From Kitasatospora sp. NBC_00240 (GTDB taxonomy: Bacteria; Actinomycetota; Actinomycetes; Streptomycetales; Streptomycetaceae), in contig NZ_JAPEMU010000001.1 of assembly GCF_026342405.1 (NCBI RefSeq), forward strand, positions 2,294,001 to 2,358,000: a DNA stretch of 64,000 nt, given 5' to 3'. Made by a program: the position numbers and the translations under genes. The notes under the pieces are model-generated. The model was not told the DNA's origin and did not search any database. It saw only the letters and a program-made list of their open reading frames with translations. Below, one piece after another: positions 37,234 to 44,900 of this stretch (positions are counted from its first letter, which is position 1; every line of letters begins with the position of its first letter).

Positions 37234-38016
37234 ATGGCCGAGGCGGTCGGCGTCCAGAGTCCCCCCACGGGCGCGCAGGCCGTGCAGCGCGCACTCGGAC
37301 TGCTGCACTGTTTCCACGACAACGGCCCCGACCTCAGCGCCTCCGACCTGGCCCGCCGGACGGGCCTGTCGGTCTCCACCGCGCACCGCCTGGCCCGCAC
37401 CCTGGTCGGCGCCGGATTCCTCGACCAGGACGAGCGGACCGCCCGCTACCGGCTCGGCCCGGCCGTCGCCGAACTGGGCCAACTCAGCTTCCACCAGCGG
37501 GGACTGCACCTGGCCGGCCCGGAGCTGGACCTGCTCGCCCGGCGCACCGGCGCCACCGCCGACCTGGCGATCCGCAGCGGCCCGCACGCGGTGATCCTGG
37601 TCGGTGCCTCCGTCCGGCCGGACACCGGCCTCGGGCTGCGCCGCCCGCTGCACTCCACGGCGCTGGGCAAGGTGCTGCTGGCCTGGCCGCGCCAGGGCGA
37701 GCCGAACGCCGGGGAGCTCGGCCCGCTGGAGCCCTTCACCGACCGGACCATCACCGAACCCGAGCTGCTGCTGAAGGAGTTGGAGCTGGTCCGGGAGAGC
37801 GGCCACGCTCTCAACGACGGCGAGTCCGCCACCGGGGTACGGACGGTCGCCGTGCCGGTGCTGGACCGCTCCGGCCACGCCCGGTTCGCGCTGGCCGTCC
37901 GCTCCACCCCCGAGCGGCTCACCGACGAGCGGCTGCCCTGGTTCCTCGGCCACGCCGGGACCTGCGCGAGCGCGCTGTCCGTCCTCCTGCTGCCGCCGGA
38001 CCAGCGAGCGGGTTGA
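37234..38016 (+). CDS. IclR-family transcriptional regulator
   Basis: A 260-residue regulator: winged helix at residues about 12-75 (AVQRALGLLHCFHDNGPDLSASDLARRTGLSVSTAHRLARTLVGAGFL), then a GAF-like ligand domain (LDLLARRTGATADLAIRSGPHAVILVGAS, LHSTALGKVLLAW, SGHALNDGESATGVRTVAVPVLDR). It is divergent from the organosulfur operon across a 274-bp control region, so it is the obvious candidate regulator of that operon, perhaps sensing an organosulfur substrate or product. ATG at 37234 follows GAGG. An 18-bp bidirectional hairpin overlaps its stop codon. Confidence 0.88.
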   Translation: MAEAVGVQSPPTGAQAVQRALGLLHCFHDNGPDLSASDLARRTGLSVSTAHRLARTLVGAGFLDQDERTARYRLGPAVAELGQLSFHQRGLHLAGPELDLLARRTGATADLAIRSGPHAVILVGASVRPDTGLGLRRPLHSTALGKVLLAWPRQGEPNAGELGPLEPFTDRTITEPELLLKELELVRESGHALNDGESATGVRTVAVPVLDRSGHARFALAVRSTPERLTDERLPWFLGHAGTCASALSVLLLPPDQRAG

Positions 38017-38052
38017 CCCCGCCCCCGGAGGGGAGGGGTCAACCCGCTCGCT
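38003..38052. terminator. 18-bp stem bidirectional terminator
   Basis: Perfect arms at 38003-38020 (AGCGAGCGGGTTGACCCC) and 38035-38052, with a 14-base G/C loop. The IclR stop codon (38014-38016) lies inside the left arm, and the convergent winged-helix gene ends 10 bases beyond the right arm. Confidence 0.85.
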
Positions 38053-38061
38053 GTCGTGGAA

Positions 38062-38772
38062 CTACGCCGCCGGCGTGTACTTGTAGCCGACCCGACGGAC
38101 CGTCACGATGCTGTCGCGGTAGGCAGGTCCGAGCTTGCGGCGCAGCCGGGCGACGTGCACGTCCACCGTCCGGCCGTCACCGACGTGGCCGTAGCCCCAG
38201 ACGGCGGAGACCAGGTGGTCGCGGGTGTGCACCCGCTGCGGGTGCTCGGTGAGGTGCGCGAGCAGCTCGAACTCCAGGTAGGTGAGGTCGAGCAACTTGC
38301 CGTCCACGTAGGCGTTCCGGCGCTCGGTGTCGACGGTGATGCCCTGCCCGGCGGGCTTGGCCGGGAGCTGCGCCCCGTCCGCCCCGTCCGGCGCGGACGC
38401 GAGGGTGGCCGACGGCGCCGGACCGGCCGCCTGGGGCGCGAGGCCGGCGGCGGCCGGCGCCGCCTCGGCGGGGACGAGCACCAGGTAGCCGACCATCGGG
38501 TGGCTGCCGGCCGCGCCGAACTGCACGCCGTACTGGGCCAGCAGGCCCTGCGGCAGGGCGGACTGCGGGAGGGTGGCGACGACCGTGGCGCCCTGCGGCA
38601 GGGCGGTCAGCAGCCCCTGCGGCGGCAGCTGCGGCACGGCGTGCTGCGGGCCGTGCTGCTGGGCCGCGGTGGGGTGCCACCGCTCGGCGGCCGGGGGCTG
38701 GACGGCGCGGACCGCGCGCAGGTGCGGGGTCGCGGAGGGGACGGAGAGGGTGGCCGTGGAGGAAGAAGACAT
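38062..38772 (-). CDS. orphan OmpR/PhoB-type winged-helix protein
   Basis: A 236-residue DNA-binding protein. The C-terminal about 95 residues are a PhoB/OmpR winged helix: VDTERRNAYVDGKLLDLTYLEFELLAHLTEHPQRVHTRDHLVSAVWGYGHVGDGRTVDVHVARLRRKLG, ending VRRVGYKYTPAA. There is no phospho-acceptor receiver domain; the N-terminal 130 residues are Pro/Gln/Ala-rich with one hydrophobic stretch (MVGYLVLVPAEA). Similar orphan proteins are common in streptomycetes. It sits between the two sulfur transcription units, so it might regulate one of them, but no evidence ties it to a target. Confidence 0.82.
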   Translation of the reverse strand: MSSSSTATLSVPSATPHLRAVRAVQPPAAERWHPTAAQQHGPQHAVPQLPPQGLLTALPQGATVVATLPQSALPQGLLAQYGVQFGAAGSHPMVGYLVLVPAEAAPAAAGLAPQAAGPAPSATLASAPDGADGAQLPAKPAGQGITVDTERRNAYVDGKLLDLTYLEFELLAHLTEHPQRVHTRDHLVSAVWGYGHVGDGRTVDVHVARLRRKLGPAYRDSIVTVRRVGYKYTPAA

Positions 38773-38853
38773 GGTGTCGCTACTTTCGCGCGTGACTGAC
38801 GGTGGATGTCGTCTGCGCGTCGACCGGGGCGTGCTGCCGGGCTGGACCGGAGG

Positions 38854-38982
38854 TCAGCGGGCGGAGAGCCGGGACGCGCTGGGCGAGCCCGGACACGTCT
38901 GGTCGAACAGGTGCGGCTGCCGGGACGGCCAGAACGGCTCAAGGTCGAAGCGACCTCGGCTGCTGTCCACGACGGAGTTCAT
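38854..38982 (-). CDS. possible 42-residue peptide
   Basis: ATG at 38982 opens a 42-codon frame (MNSVVDSSRGRFDLEPFWPSR...) that ends at 38854 in the 335-bp gap between the orphan receptor gene and the winged-helix gene. Third-position G/C is moderate and the ribosome site is poor (AGGGGC only one base from the ATG). No family is recognised. It may be a chance frame; the rest of the gap shows nothing else. Confidence 0.25.
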   Translation of the reverse strand: MNSVVDSSRGRFDLEPFWPSRQPHLFDQTCPGSPSASRLSAR

Positions 38983-39107
38983 GCCCCTATTCAACCAGAT
39001 GAACGGACGATTGCGCCGCACCGGAGCCGATCGACCCTGCGTCCCGGCCCCGGGGCCACCCGCCGATCCACCCGCCGGACCGTTCGTCCGGACGGCCGCC
39101 GGGGCGG

Positions 39108-40121
39108 TCACCGGGCGCTCCCGGCAAGGCTGTTCACGTCCAGGAGGTGGGAGCGGACGTCGACCACCGAGGGGGTGACGTGCTGGGCGGCGAAGAGCTG
39201 GGCCACCTTCTCCAGCCGGACGGCGTCCGCCTCCTGGATGGGCCCGAGCGGGGCGGCGGCCCGGCCCACGTCGACCCGGACGTCCTTGGCCCGCCCGGAC
39301 ACCGCCTCCGGCCCGCTGCTGGTGAAGACGTTCAGGTAGGCGGCCGGGTCCCGCTGGGCCCTGCCGTCCACCTCGCGCAGGTAGTCGTAGAGCGCCCTGA
39401 CCACCTCGGGGTGCTGCCGGGCGAGCTCGCTGCGGACCGCCCACACCCGGTAGTTGTCGGAGCCGGCGCCGAAGCCGCTGGTCACCAGGTAGGCGCTGGC
39501 ATGGGCGAGTTCGGTGACCACCGGCTCACCGGCGGCGGCCCAGGCGTCCACCTCGCCGATCCCGAACTGGCTGCGGGCCTGCTCCGGGCTCAGCCGCACC
39601 CGCTGCACCTGCTCGGCCGGCACCTTGTACTTGGCCAGCGCCTGGAGCAGCAGGTACTCTCCGGTGCCGCCGGCGTCGACCGCGACCTTGCGGCCCGCCA
39701 GGTCCTTGACGGACTTGATGCCGGAGTTGTTCTTGACCAGGATGCCCTCCCCGATCGGATCGGGCTGCGCCGCGCCGAACAGCTCGAACCCGGGCTTGCC
39801 GGCGAGCGGCAGCAGCCCGGTGCTGATGCTGCCCTGCGCGGCGTCGAGCCGACCGGAGTTGAGCGCGTCGGCGGCCTCGGCGAAACCGGCCGGCGCCTCG
39901 GCCCAGGCGACCTTGGCGTGCACGGCCGCCAGGGCCCGGTCCAGCGAGCCGTCCTTCTTGGCGACGGCCAGCACTCCGGCGTTGCCGGGGTCCGGGAGCC
40001 GCAGCTGGACGGTCGCGGAGCCGGCGGCGGGGGCGGTGGCCGGGCCCGCCTCGGCATTGCCGCCGCAGGCGGTGGCGGCCAGCAGGGCGGTGGCGGCCAG
40101 AACGGGACGGGCGAACTTCAC
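39108..40121 (-). CDS. orphan organosulfur-type substrate-binding lipoprotein
   Basis: A 337-residue lipid-anchored receptor with lipobox LLAATAC (Cys19). It is a clear paralogue of the receptor at 34717-35739: both have LRLPDPGN.G.LA..KKDGSLDRALAAVHAKVAW, LD.AQGSI, GEGILVKN..IKSV.DL.G.KVAV..GGT.EYLLL.AL and DPAAYLNV.T.SGP.AV. Yet there is no permease or ATPase gene beside it. It presumably feeds the SsuBC-like transporter encoded 4 kb away, or another one elsewhere. GTG at 40121 has GGAGA upstream. It is preceded by its own Cys-Cys-Leu leader ORF, so it is likely controlled by cysteine supply. Confidence 0.9.
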   Translation of the reverse strand: MKFARPVLAATALLAATACGGNAEAGPATAPAAGSATVQLRLPDPGNAGVLAVAKKDGSLDRALAAVHAKVAWAEAPAGFAEAADALNSGRLDAAQGSISTGLLPLAGKPGFELFGAAQPDPIGEGILVKNNSGIKSVKDLAGRKVAVDAGGTGEYLLLQALAKYKVPAEQVQRVRLSPEQARSQFGIGEVDAWAAAGEPVVTELAHASAYLVTSGFGAGSDNYRVWAVRSELARQHPEVVRALYDYLREVDGRAQRDPAAYLNVFTSSGPEAVSGRAKDVRVDVGRAAAPLGPIQEADAVRLEKVAQLFAAQHVTPSVVDVRSHLLDVNSLAGSAR

Positions 40122-40252
40122 AGGGGTCTCCGCGGGAACCGGGGGCGGCGGCGGGCGCGGCCGGGCGGCGGCCCGCAGCAGCGGCCGCACCTCGGTCCGG
40201 GTCGCACCGGCACGGGCATGGAAGGGCATTGACTGATCGTCAGAGAGGGGTG

Positions 40253-40321
40253 CGCATCGCGATGCGGGCGCGACCGGGCACCGGAGCGCCGGCGGCGGGA
40301 GCCGCGCGGGTCCGCTCCGGT
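40253..40321 (-). promoter_or_regulatory. putative attenuator structures between leader 2 and the orphan receptor gene
   Basis: Two elements lie in the 219-bp leader. One is an inverted repeat with 9-bp arms ACCGGAGCG (40280-40288) and CGCTCCGGT (40313-40321), 24-base G/C loop, starting 20 bases after the leader stop. The other is the 12-bp palindrome GCATCGCGATGC (40253-40264). The first could be the conditional terminator of a cysteine attenuator; the function is inferred. Confidence 0.45.
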
Positions 40322-40340
40322 CGGGCGGGTTCAGCGGTGG

Positions 40341-40448
40341 TTACAGACAGCAGGCGCTGCAGATCAGCGCCAGGTCGATGTACCGGCGGACGGTCAGCGC
40401 GGGGGTGACCGGGGTGGACACGGTCGAACGGGACCGCTGAACGGTCAT
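40341..40448 (-). CDS. cysteine-codon leader peptide 2
   Basis: A 35-residue ORF, ATG at 40448 with GGGAGG upstream. The C-terminal part RRYIDLALICSACCL matches the short actinobacterial leader peptides with an R-x-Y-x-D-L core and a Cys-rich end; it has Cys at positions 30, 33 and 34 and finishes Cys-Cys-Leu-stop, just like leader 1. It lies 219 bp upstream of the orphan organosulfur receptor and is almost certainly translated to sense charged tRNA-Cys. The N-terminal 20 residues are Ser/Thr-rich and probably irrelevant. Confidence 0.78.
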   Translation of the reverse strand: MTVQRSRSTVSTPVTPALTVRRYIDLALICSACCL

Positions 40449-40586
40449 CGCACTGCCCTCCCCCCGAGTCACGGGCCGGGCGCCGCCGCGGCGCCGGGCC
40501 GGCCCCGCCGCGCGCACCGCGGGCGGAACCTTCCGTACAGAGCCTTCCACGCGGGGGCCCGGCAGGGCAACCCGCCGGGCGCCGGG

Positions 40587-40633
40587 GTCCGTCATGCGGA
40601 CGGTGCGACCGCCCGGGAGTCCGTCATACGGAC
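40587..40633. terminator. twin hairpins at the end of the conservon
   Basis: GTCCG-TCATG-CGGAC at 40587-40601 and GTCCG-TCATA-CGGAC at 40619-40633 are two near-identical hairpins 32 bp apart. The second contains the stop codon of the GTPase gene. They may end the conservon transcript or protect the leader-2 promoter from read-through. Confidence 0.5.
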
Positions 40634-41241
40634 GGGACGACCGCCCCGGCCCGCCGGTCGGCGGCGTGCTCGACCAGGGCGATCAGCAGCTTCTTGCCGT
40701 CCTCACGGCTGCGGGCGTCGCAGAGCAGCACCGGTACGCCCGGGTCGAGGTCGAGCGCCGCCCGGACGTCCTCGGGGGCGAAGACCTCGGTGCCCTCGAA
40801 GCAGTTGACGGCGACCAGGAAGGGGATGCCGCGCTGCTCGAAGAAGTCCACGGAGGGGAAGCAGTCGGCCAGCCGGCGGGTGTCGGCGAGCACCACCGCG
40901 CCGAGCGCGCCCTGGGCGAGCTCGTCCCAGACGAACCAGAACCGGTCCTGGCCGGGGGTGCCGAACAGGTAGAGCGCCAGGCCCTCGCGCAGGTCGATCC
41001 GGCCGAAGTCCATCGCCACCGTGGTGGTCCGCTTCGCCTCGACCCCCGAGGTGTCGTCGACGGTCCGGCTGAGTTCGCTGATCTGCTCCTCGGTGCGCAG
41101 CGGGCGGATCTCGCTGACCGCCCCGACCAGGGTGGTCTTGCCCGCGCCGAAGCCCCCCGCGACGAGGATCTTGAGGGCGACGGCCGGGCCGCCGGGCCAC
41201 TGCGCTCGGGAGGTGGCGGGGTCAGAGCGCACGGAGTCCAT
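40624..41241 (-). CDS. cvnD: conservon small GTPase (CvnD-like, DUF/ATP-GTP-binding)
   Basis: A 205-residue Ras-like GTP-binding protein, fourth gene of a conservon. The P-loop is GGFGAGKTTLV, the G3 region LFGTPGQDRFWF, and the G4 position reads VNCFEG in place of NKxD, as is usual for this bacterial family (related to MglA). RTTTVAMDFG is the switch I segment. In the conservon model it cycles at the membrane with the CvnA kinase, the roadblock and the DUF742 proteins, acting like a G-protein-coupled complex. ATG at 41241 overlaps the DUF742 gene by 20 bp. Confidence 0.9.
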   Translation of the reverse strand: MDSVRSDPATSRAQWPGGPAVALKILVAGGFGAGKTTLVGAVSEIRPLRTEEQISELSRTVDDTSGVEAKRTTTVAMDFGRIDLREGLALYLFGTPGQDRFWFVWDELAQGALGAVVLADTRRLADCFPSVDFFEQRGIPFLVAVNCFEGTEVFAPEDVRAALDLDPGVPVLLCDARSREDGKKLLIALVEHAADRRAGAVVPSV

Positions 41242-41668
41242 TGATCACATCTCGGAGCAGGCGCTCGTCCGGCAGTTGGGCGAGCGGGACGGGACGGGTG
41301 ACGGTGATCAGCTCGGCGTCGTACAGGTCACCGAGCAGCACCCGCACCACGCTGACCGGCAGGTCGGTGTACGAGCCCAGCTCGGCGACGGTGAGCGGCT
41401 CACGCCGGCACCAGGTGAGAATGCGGTGGTGCTCCAGGTCGAGGGCGGCTTCGTCCTCGTCGTCCTCGGCCCGGTCGGTGGCCGCGATCATCGAGATCAG
41501 GTCGAACAGACCCTCCTCGGTGGGCCTGGCCCGTCCCTTGGTCATCGAGAACAGCCGGACCATCGGGCCGGCGTCGTCGTCGTACCACTGCACGTCCGCG
41601 GCCGGGCGCGGCGCGGACGCGCCCTCCTCGGGCTCCTGGCCCGTCCCCTCGGTCATCGCTTCGGTCAT
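41222..41668 (-). CDS. cvnC: conservon DUF742 protein (CvnC-like)
   Basis: A 148-residue cytosolic protein. The C-terminal about 110 residues are the DUF742 winged-helix-like domain: DDDAGPMVRLFSMTKGRARP, DLISMIAATDR, LEHHRILTWCRREPLTVAELGSYTDLPVSVVRVLLGDLYDAELITVTRP. The N-terminal 30 residues are acidic and disordered. ATG at 41668 overlaps the roadblock stop (ATGA), showing coupling. An internal acidic insertion (AEDDEDEAALD) interrupts the domain. It is one of four conserved members; its molecular role is not established. Confidence 0.9.
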   Translation of the reverse strand: MTEAMTEGTGQEPEEGASAPRPAADVQWYDDDAGPMVRLFSMTKGRARPTEEGLFDLISMIAATDRAEDDEDEAALDLEHHRILTWCRREPLTVAELGSYTDLPVSVVRVLLGDLYDAELITVTRPVPLAQLPDERLLRDVINGLRAL

Positions 41669-42078
41669 CTCCCGGGCGGCGCGGTTCGGGGCTCGGCGGC
41701 CAGGTGCTCGCCGACCCGCTTGACCAGCAGGGCCATCTCGTAGGCGATCAGGCCGATGTCGGCCTCGGCCTCGCTGAGCACGGCGAGGCAACTGCCGTCG
41801 CCGGCGGCGGTGATGAAGAGGAAGGCCTCGTCGAGTTCGACCATGGTCTGGCGGACCCCGCCGACCTGGAAGTGCCGGCCGGCGCCCTTCGCCAGGCTGT
41901 GGAAGCCCGCGGCGACCGCGGCCAGGTGCTCGGCGTCCTCGCGGCCGAGGCCGCTGGAGGCACCGGTGGCCAGGCCGTCGCTGGAGAGGATCACGCCGTG
42001 CCGCAGGGCCGCGACCCGTCCCACGAGGTCGTCCAGGAGCCAGTTGAGGTCCCCGGACGGCTGCGTCGTACTGGTCAT
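41665..42078 (-). CDS. cvnB: conservon roadblock/LC7 protein (CvnB-like)
   Basis: A 137-residue protein with the roadblock/LC7 fold: LNWLLDDLVGRVAALRHGVILSSDGLATGASSGL, AEHLAAVAAGFHSLAKGAGRHF and TMVELDEAFLFITAAGDGSCLAVLSEAEADIGLIAYEMALLVKRV. Roadblock proteins act as dimeric activators of small GTPases, here the CvnD-like protein. Its ATG overlaps the stop of the kinase gene by 4 bp and its stop overlaps the DUF742 start. Confidence 0.92.
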   Translation of the reverse strand: MTSTTQPSGDLNWLLDDLVGRVAALRHGVILSSDGLATGASSGLGREDAEHLAAVAAGFHSLAKGAGRHFQVGGVRQTMVELDEAFLFITAAGDGSCLAVLSEAEADIGLIAYEMALLVKRVGEHLAAEPRTAPPGR

Positions 42079-44900
42079 GAATCAGTTCCTTCCGCTGGAG
42101 CGGGTGGTGCGGATGATGCGGATGGTGACGGTGAGGGTGATGCGGATGGTGACGGTGATCCGGGTGGTGCAGAAGCTTCGGGCGGGACGAGCGAAGCGGA
42201 GGCTCCCGGGCGGCGGCCGGTGAGGGCTGCCGGGCCGGCCGGGGCGGCGGGCAGCGCCGCCGGACGGGGGCCGGGGGTGAGGGCCCGACGGTTCGATCCG
42301 GCCCAGGGGTCGAAGAGCGCGGGACTCGCCGGGGAGGGCGCCACCGGGGCCGCGGGCACGGCGGGGGACGGCACGGCGGTCAGCGAACCGGGCCTGGCCC
42401 GGTCGCCCCGGCCACGGGTGAACCCTCGCTGGAAGGAGGTGAAGGTGGCCCGGGCCTCCTCGGGAGAACGCTCGCGGGCGGGCTCGCCCGGCGCGGCACC
42501 GGGCGCGGCCGCGGCCCGGGCCTGGGCGGCCTCCTTGAGCTGCGGGGCCAGATTCGCCTGGCGGACCCGCCGCGGCAGCAGTCCGCCGCCCGGCAGCGCA
42601 CCGCCCGACTGTCCGGCACCCGACTGTCCACCGTCCGGCTGCCCGCTGTCCGGCACCCCGGCCGGGCGGCCCTGCGGGCCCTCGTCGCGCCGGTGCCGGC
42701 CGCGGCCCGAGCCGTCGGGGGCGGGCGCGGGTACCAGGACGGGACCGCCGGCCCGGCGGCGCGGCAGGCCGCCCGGCTCGCGGGCGGGCTCGGCCACCGA
42801 CGGGCGGGGGCCGCCCCGGCGTCCGGCGTCCTGCTCGGGCTCGTCCGTGGCGGAGTCCGGGCCGGCGTGGCGCCCGTGCGGTCCGGTCTCGGCCAGGGCC
42901 GGCACCGCGACCAGCTCGCGCTGGCCGCGCCGGGCGCCGGCGGCGGGCGCCGTCCGGGCCTGGACCGGGACGGGGGCGGCCGGCTGCTCCGACATCACGT
43001 CCGGCGCCTCGGCGAGCAGTTCGCGCGGGATCAGTACGACGGCCGTGGTGCCGCCGTAGGGCGAGGGCCGCAGGTGCACCCGGATGCCGTGCCGGCGGGC
43101 CAGCCGGCTGACCACGAACAGGCCCAGCCGGTCGGTGTCCGCGAGGTCGAACTCCTGCTCCACGGCGAGCCGCTGGTTGATCTCGGCGAGGGCCTGGCTG
43201 CTCAGCCCGAGGCCGCGGTCGTCGATCTCCAGCGCGAAGCCGTGGGCGACCACCTCGCCCTGCACCGTGACCTGGGTCTGCGGCGGCGAGAACACGGCCG
43301 CGTTCTCGACCAGTTCGGCGATCAGGTGGGTGACGTCGGCGACCGCGCTGCCGAGCAGCCCGGTGCCCGGGAACGGCCGGACGATCACCCGGGCGTAGTC
43401 CTCGACCTCGCCGACGGCGGCGCGGACCACGTCGACCATCCGCACCGGCTTGCGCCAGGCGCGGCCCGGCGAGCCGCCGGAGAGGATGATCAGGCCCTCG
43501 GCGTGCCGGCGCATGCGGGTGGTGAGGTGGTCGAGGCGGAAGAGGTCCTCCAGCTCGGCCGGGTCCTCGGTGCGGCGCTCCATGGTGTCCAGCAGGGTGA
43601 GCTGGCGGTGCAGCAGCACCTGGCTGCGGCGGGCCAGGTTCACGAAGACCGCGGAGACGCCGCGGCGCAGTTCGGCCTGCTCGACGGCCGCCTCGACGGC
43701 GGCCCGCTGCACGGCGTTGATCGCCCGGCCGACCTGGCCGGCCTCGGCCGGGCCGAACTGCAGCTCGGGGGTCTCGGCGGCGATGTCGACGGGCTCGCCC
43801 CGGCGCAGCCGGAGCATCACCGAGGGCAGCCGGTTGGCGGCCAGCTCGTGGGCGGCGTTGCGCAGGCCGATCATCTCCCGGGCCATGCCGCGGCCGATCC
43901 GGTAGGAGATCACGATGGAGAGCACGATCGCGGCCAGGCCGATCGCGCCGGCGATGCCGCCGCGCCAGAGCAGGCCCATGGCGTAGGAGTCGGCGCGGGC
44001 GTCGATGCCGCCCGCCAGCCGGGCGTTGATCGCGTCGAGGTCGCTCAGCGCGCGGTCGGCGACGGCCCGCCAGTCGTCCCCGTTGATGGCCTCGGCGACC
44101 CGCTCGTAGCCGGCGGCGTTGGTGAAGTCCCGTTCGGCGCGCTCCAGCGCGGACCAGTTCTCGCCGCTGCGCAGGCCGACGTAGTCGGTGCGGTCGGCGG
44201 GTTCGAGCTCGGCGATGTAGACGGTGAACAGGGCGCGCTGGTTGTGCAGGGCGTCCAGCGCGGCCTGGTACTGCTGCGGGCTGATCTTGGCGGTGGAGGC
44301 GCTCAGGCCGCCCATCGCCGCGTCCTCCTGCGCGAGGTACTCGCGGGCCCGGACCAGTTCGATCAGGATGGTGCCCTGCCGGGGCAGCTGGCCGCTCTGC
44401 CGGCTGACGAAGGCCGAGCGGAACGCGAAGGTGGGTTTGATCAGGTCGCTGTACTGGTCGAGGATGTACGTCCAGCTGACCATCGAGCGCTCGATGTGGT
44501 CACGGACCGCGACCACCTGGTCGTAGCTCGCCAGGACTTCGCGGAAGCGGGCCTGCTGGGTGCCGTCCAGCTTGCGGGCCTGCGCGGTGCCGACCTTGGC
44601 GTGCAGCGCCTGGGCCTCCCGGTCGGTGGTGGTGCGGGCCTTGTCGAAGGCCTCGGCGGCGGGTTGCGAGCGCGGGTCGGCGAGCTTCAGGACGGCGGCG
44701 CTGCGCTCGTTCTGCAGGTCGTGCGCGTACTGGTCGACCGTGACGCCGAAGCTCTGGTAACTGCTGCTGACCTCGAACTGGGTCCAAACATCACCGGTGG
44801 TGACCAGGGTCGCGTAGACCCACAGGGCCGTGAGCGCGACGATGGGCACCATGAGCAGCGCGATGACCTTCGCGCGGATCGAGCTGCTGCGCAGACGCAT
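42075..44900 (-). CDS. cvnA: conservon sensor histidine kinase with nitrate-sensing-type domain (CvnA-like)
   Basis: A 941-residue membrane sensor. TM1 is at about 10-30 (VIALLMVPIVALTALWVYA); a helical extracytoplasmic domain of the nitrate/nitrite-sensing type spans about 40-300; TM2 is near 310-332 and a HAMP-like region follows. The ATPase domain has the N-box HLIAELVENAAVFSPP, G1 IDDRGLGLS and G2 DTDRLGLFVVSRLARRHGIRVHL. No classical H-box with phosphorylatable His is obvious, as in other CvnA proteins. The last 270 residues are Pro/Ala/Gly/Ser-rich, ending in an SPSASPSPSPSA tract. It heads the tightly overlapped operon cvnABCD and is divergent from the acyl-CoA ligase gene. Confidence 0.92.
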   Translation of the reverse strand: MRLRSSSIRAKVIALLMVPIVALTALWVYATLVTTGDVWTQFEVSSSYQSFGVTVDQYAHDLQNERSAAVLKLADPRSQPAAEAFDKARTTTDREAQALHAKVGTAQARKLDGTQQARFREVLASYDQVVAVRDHIERSMVSWTYILDQYSDLIKPTFAFRSAFVSRQSGQLPRQGTILIELVRAREYLAQEDAAMGGLSASTAKISPQQYQAALDALHNQRALFTVYIAELEPADRTDYVGLRSGENWSALERAERDFTNAAGYERVAEAINGDDWRAVADRALSDLDAINARLAGGIDARADSYAMGLLWRGGIAGAIGLAAIVLSIVISYRIGRGMAREMIGLRNAAHELAANRLPSVMLRLRRGEPVDIAAETPELQFGPAEAGQVGRAINAVQRAAVEAAVEQAELRRGVSAVFVNLARRSQVLLHRQLTLLDTMERRTEDPAELEDLFRLDHLTTRMRRHAEGLIILSGGSPGRAWRKPVRMVDVVRAAVGEVEDYARVIVRPFPGTGLLGSAVADVTHLIAELVENAAVFSPPQTQVTVQGEVVAHGFALEIDDRGLGLSSQALAEINQRLAVEQEFDLADTDRLGLFVVSRLARRHGIRVHLRPSPYGGTTAVVLIPRELLAEAPDVMSEQPAAPVPVQARTAPAAGARRGQRELVAVPALAETGPHGRHAGPDSATDEPEQDAGRRGGPRPSVAEPAREPGGLPRRRAGGPVLVPAPAPDGSGRGRHRRDEGPQGRPAGVPDSGQPDGGQSGAGQSGGALPGGGLLPRRVRQANLAPQLKEAAQARAAAAPGAAPGEPARERSPEEARATFTSFQRGFTRGRGDRARPGSLTAVPSPAVPAAPVAPSPASPALFDPWAGSNRRALTPGPRPAALPAAPAGPAALTGRRPGASASLVPPEASAPPGSPSPSASPSPSPSASSAPPAPAEGTDS

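Noticed and set aside
36820..37953. Long minus-strand frame through the IclR gene and leader region
   Set aside because: Antisense of the IclR gene; the only supported minus-strand coding segment there is the 20-codon leader ORF.
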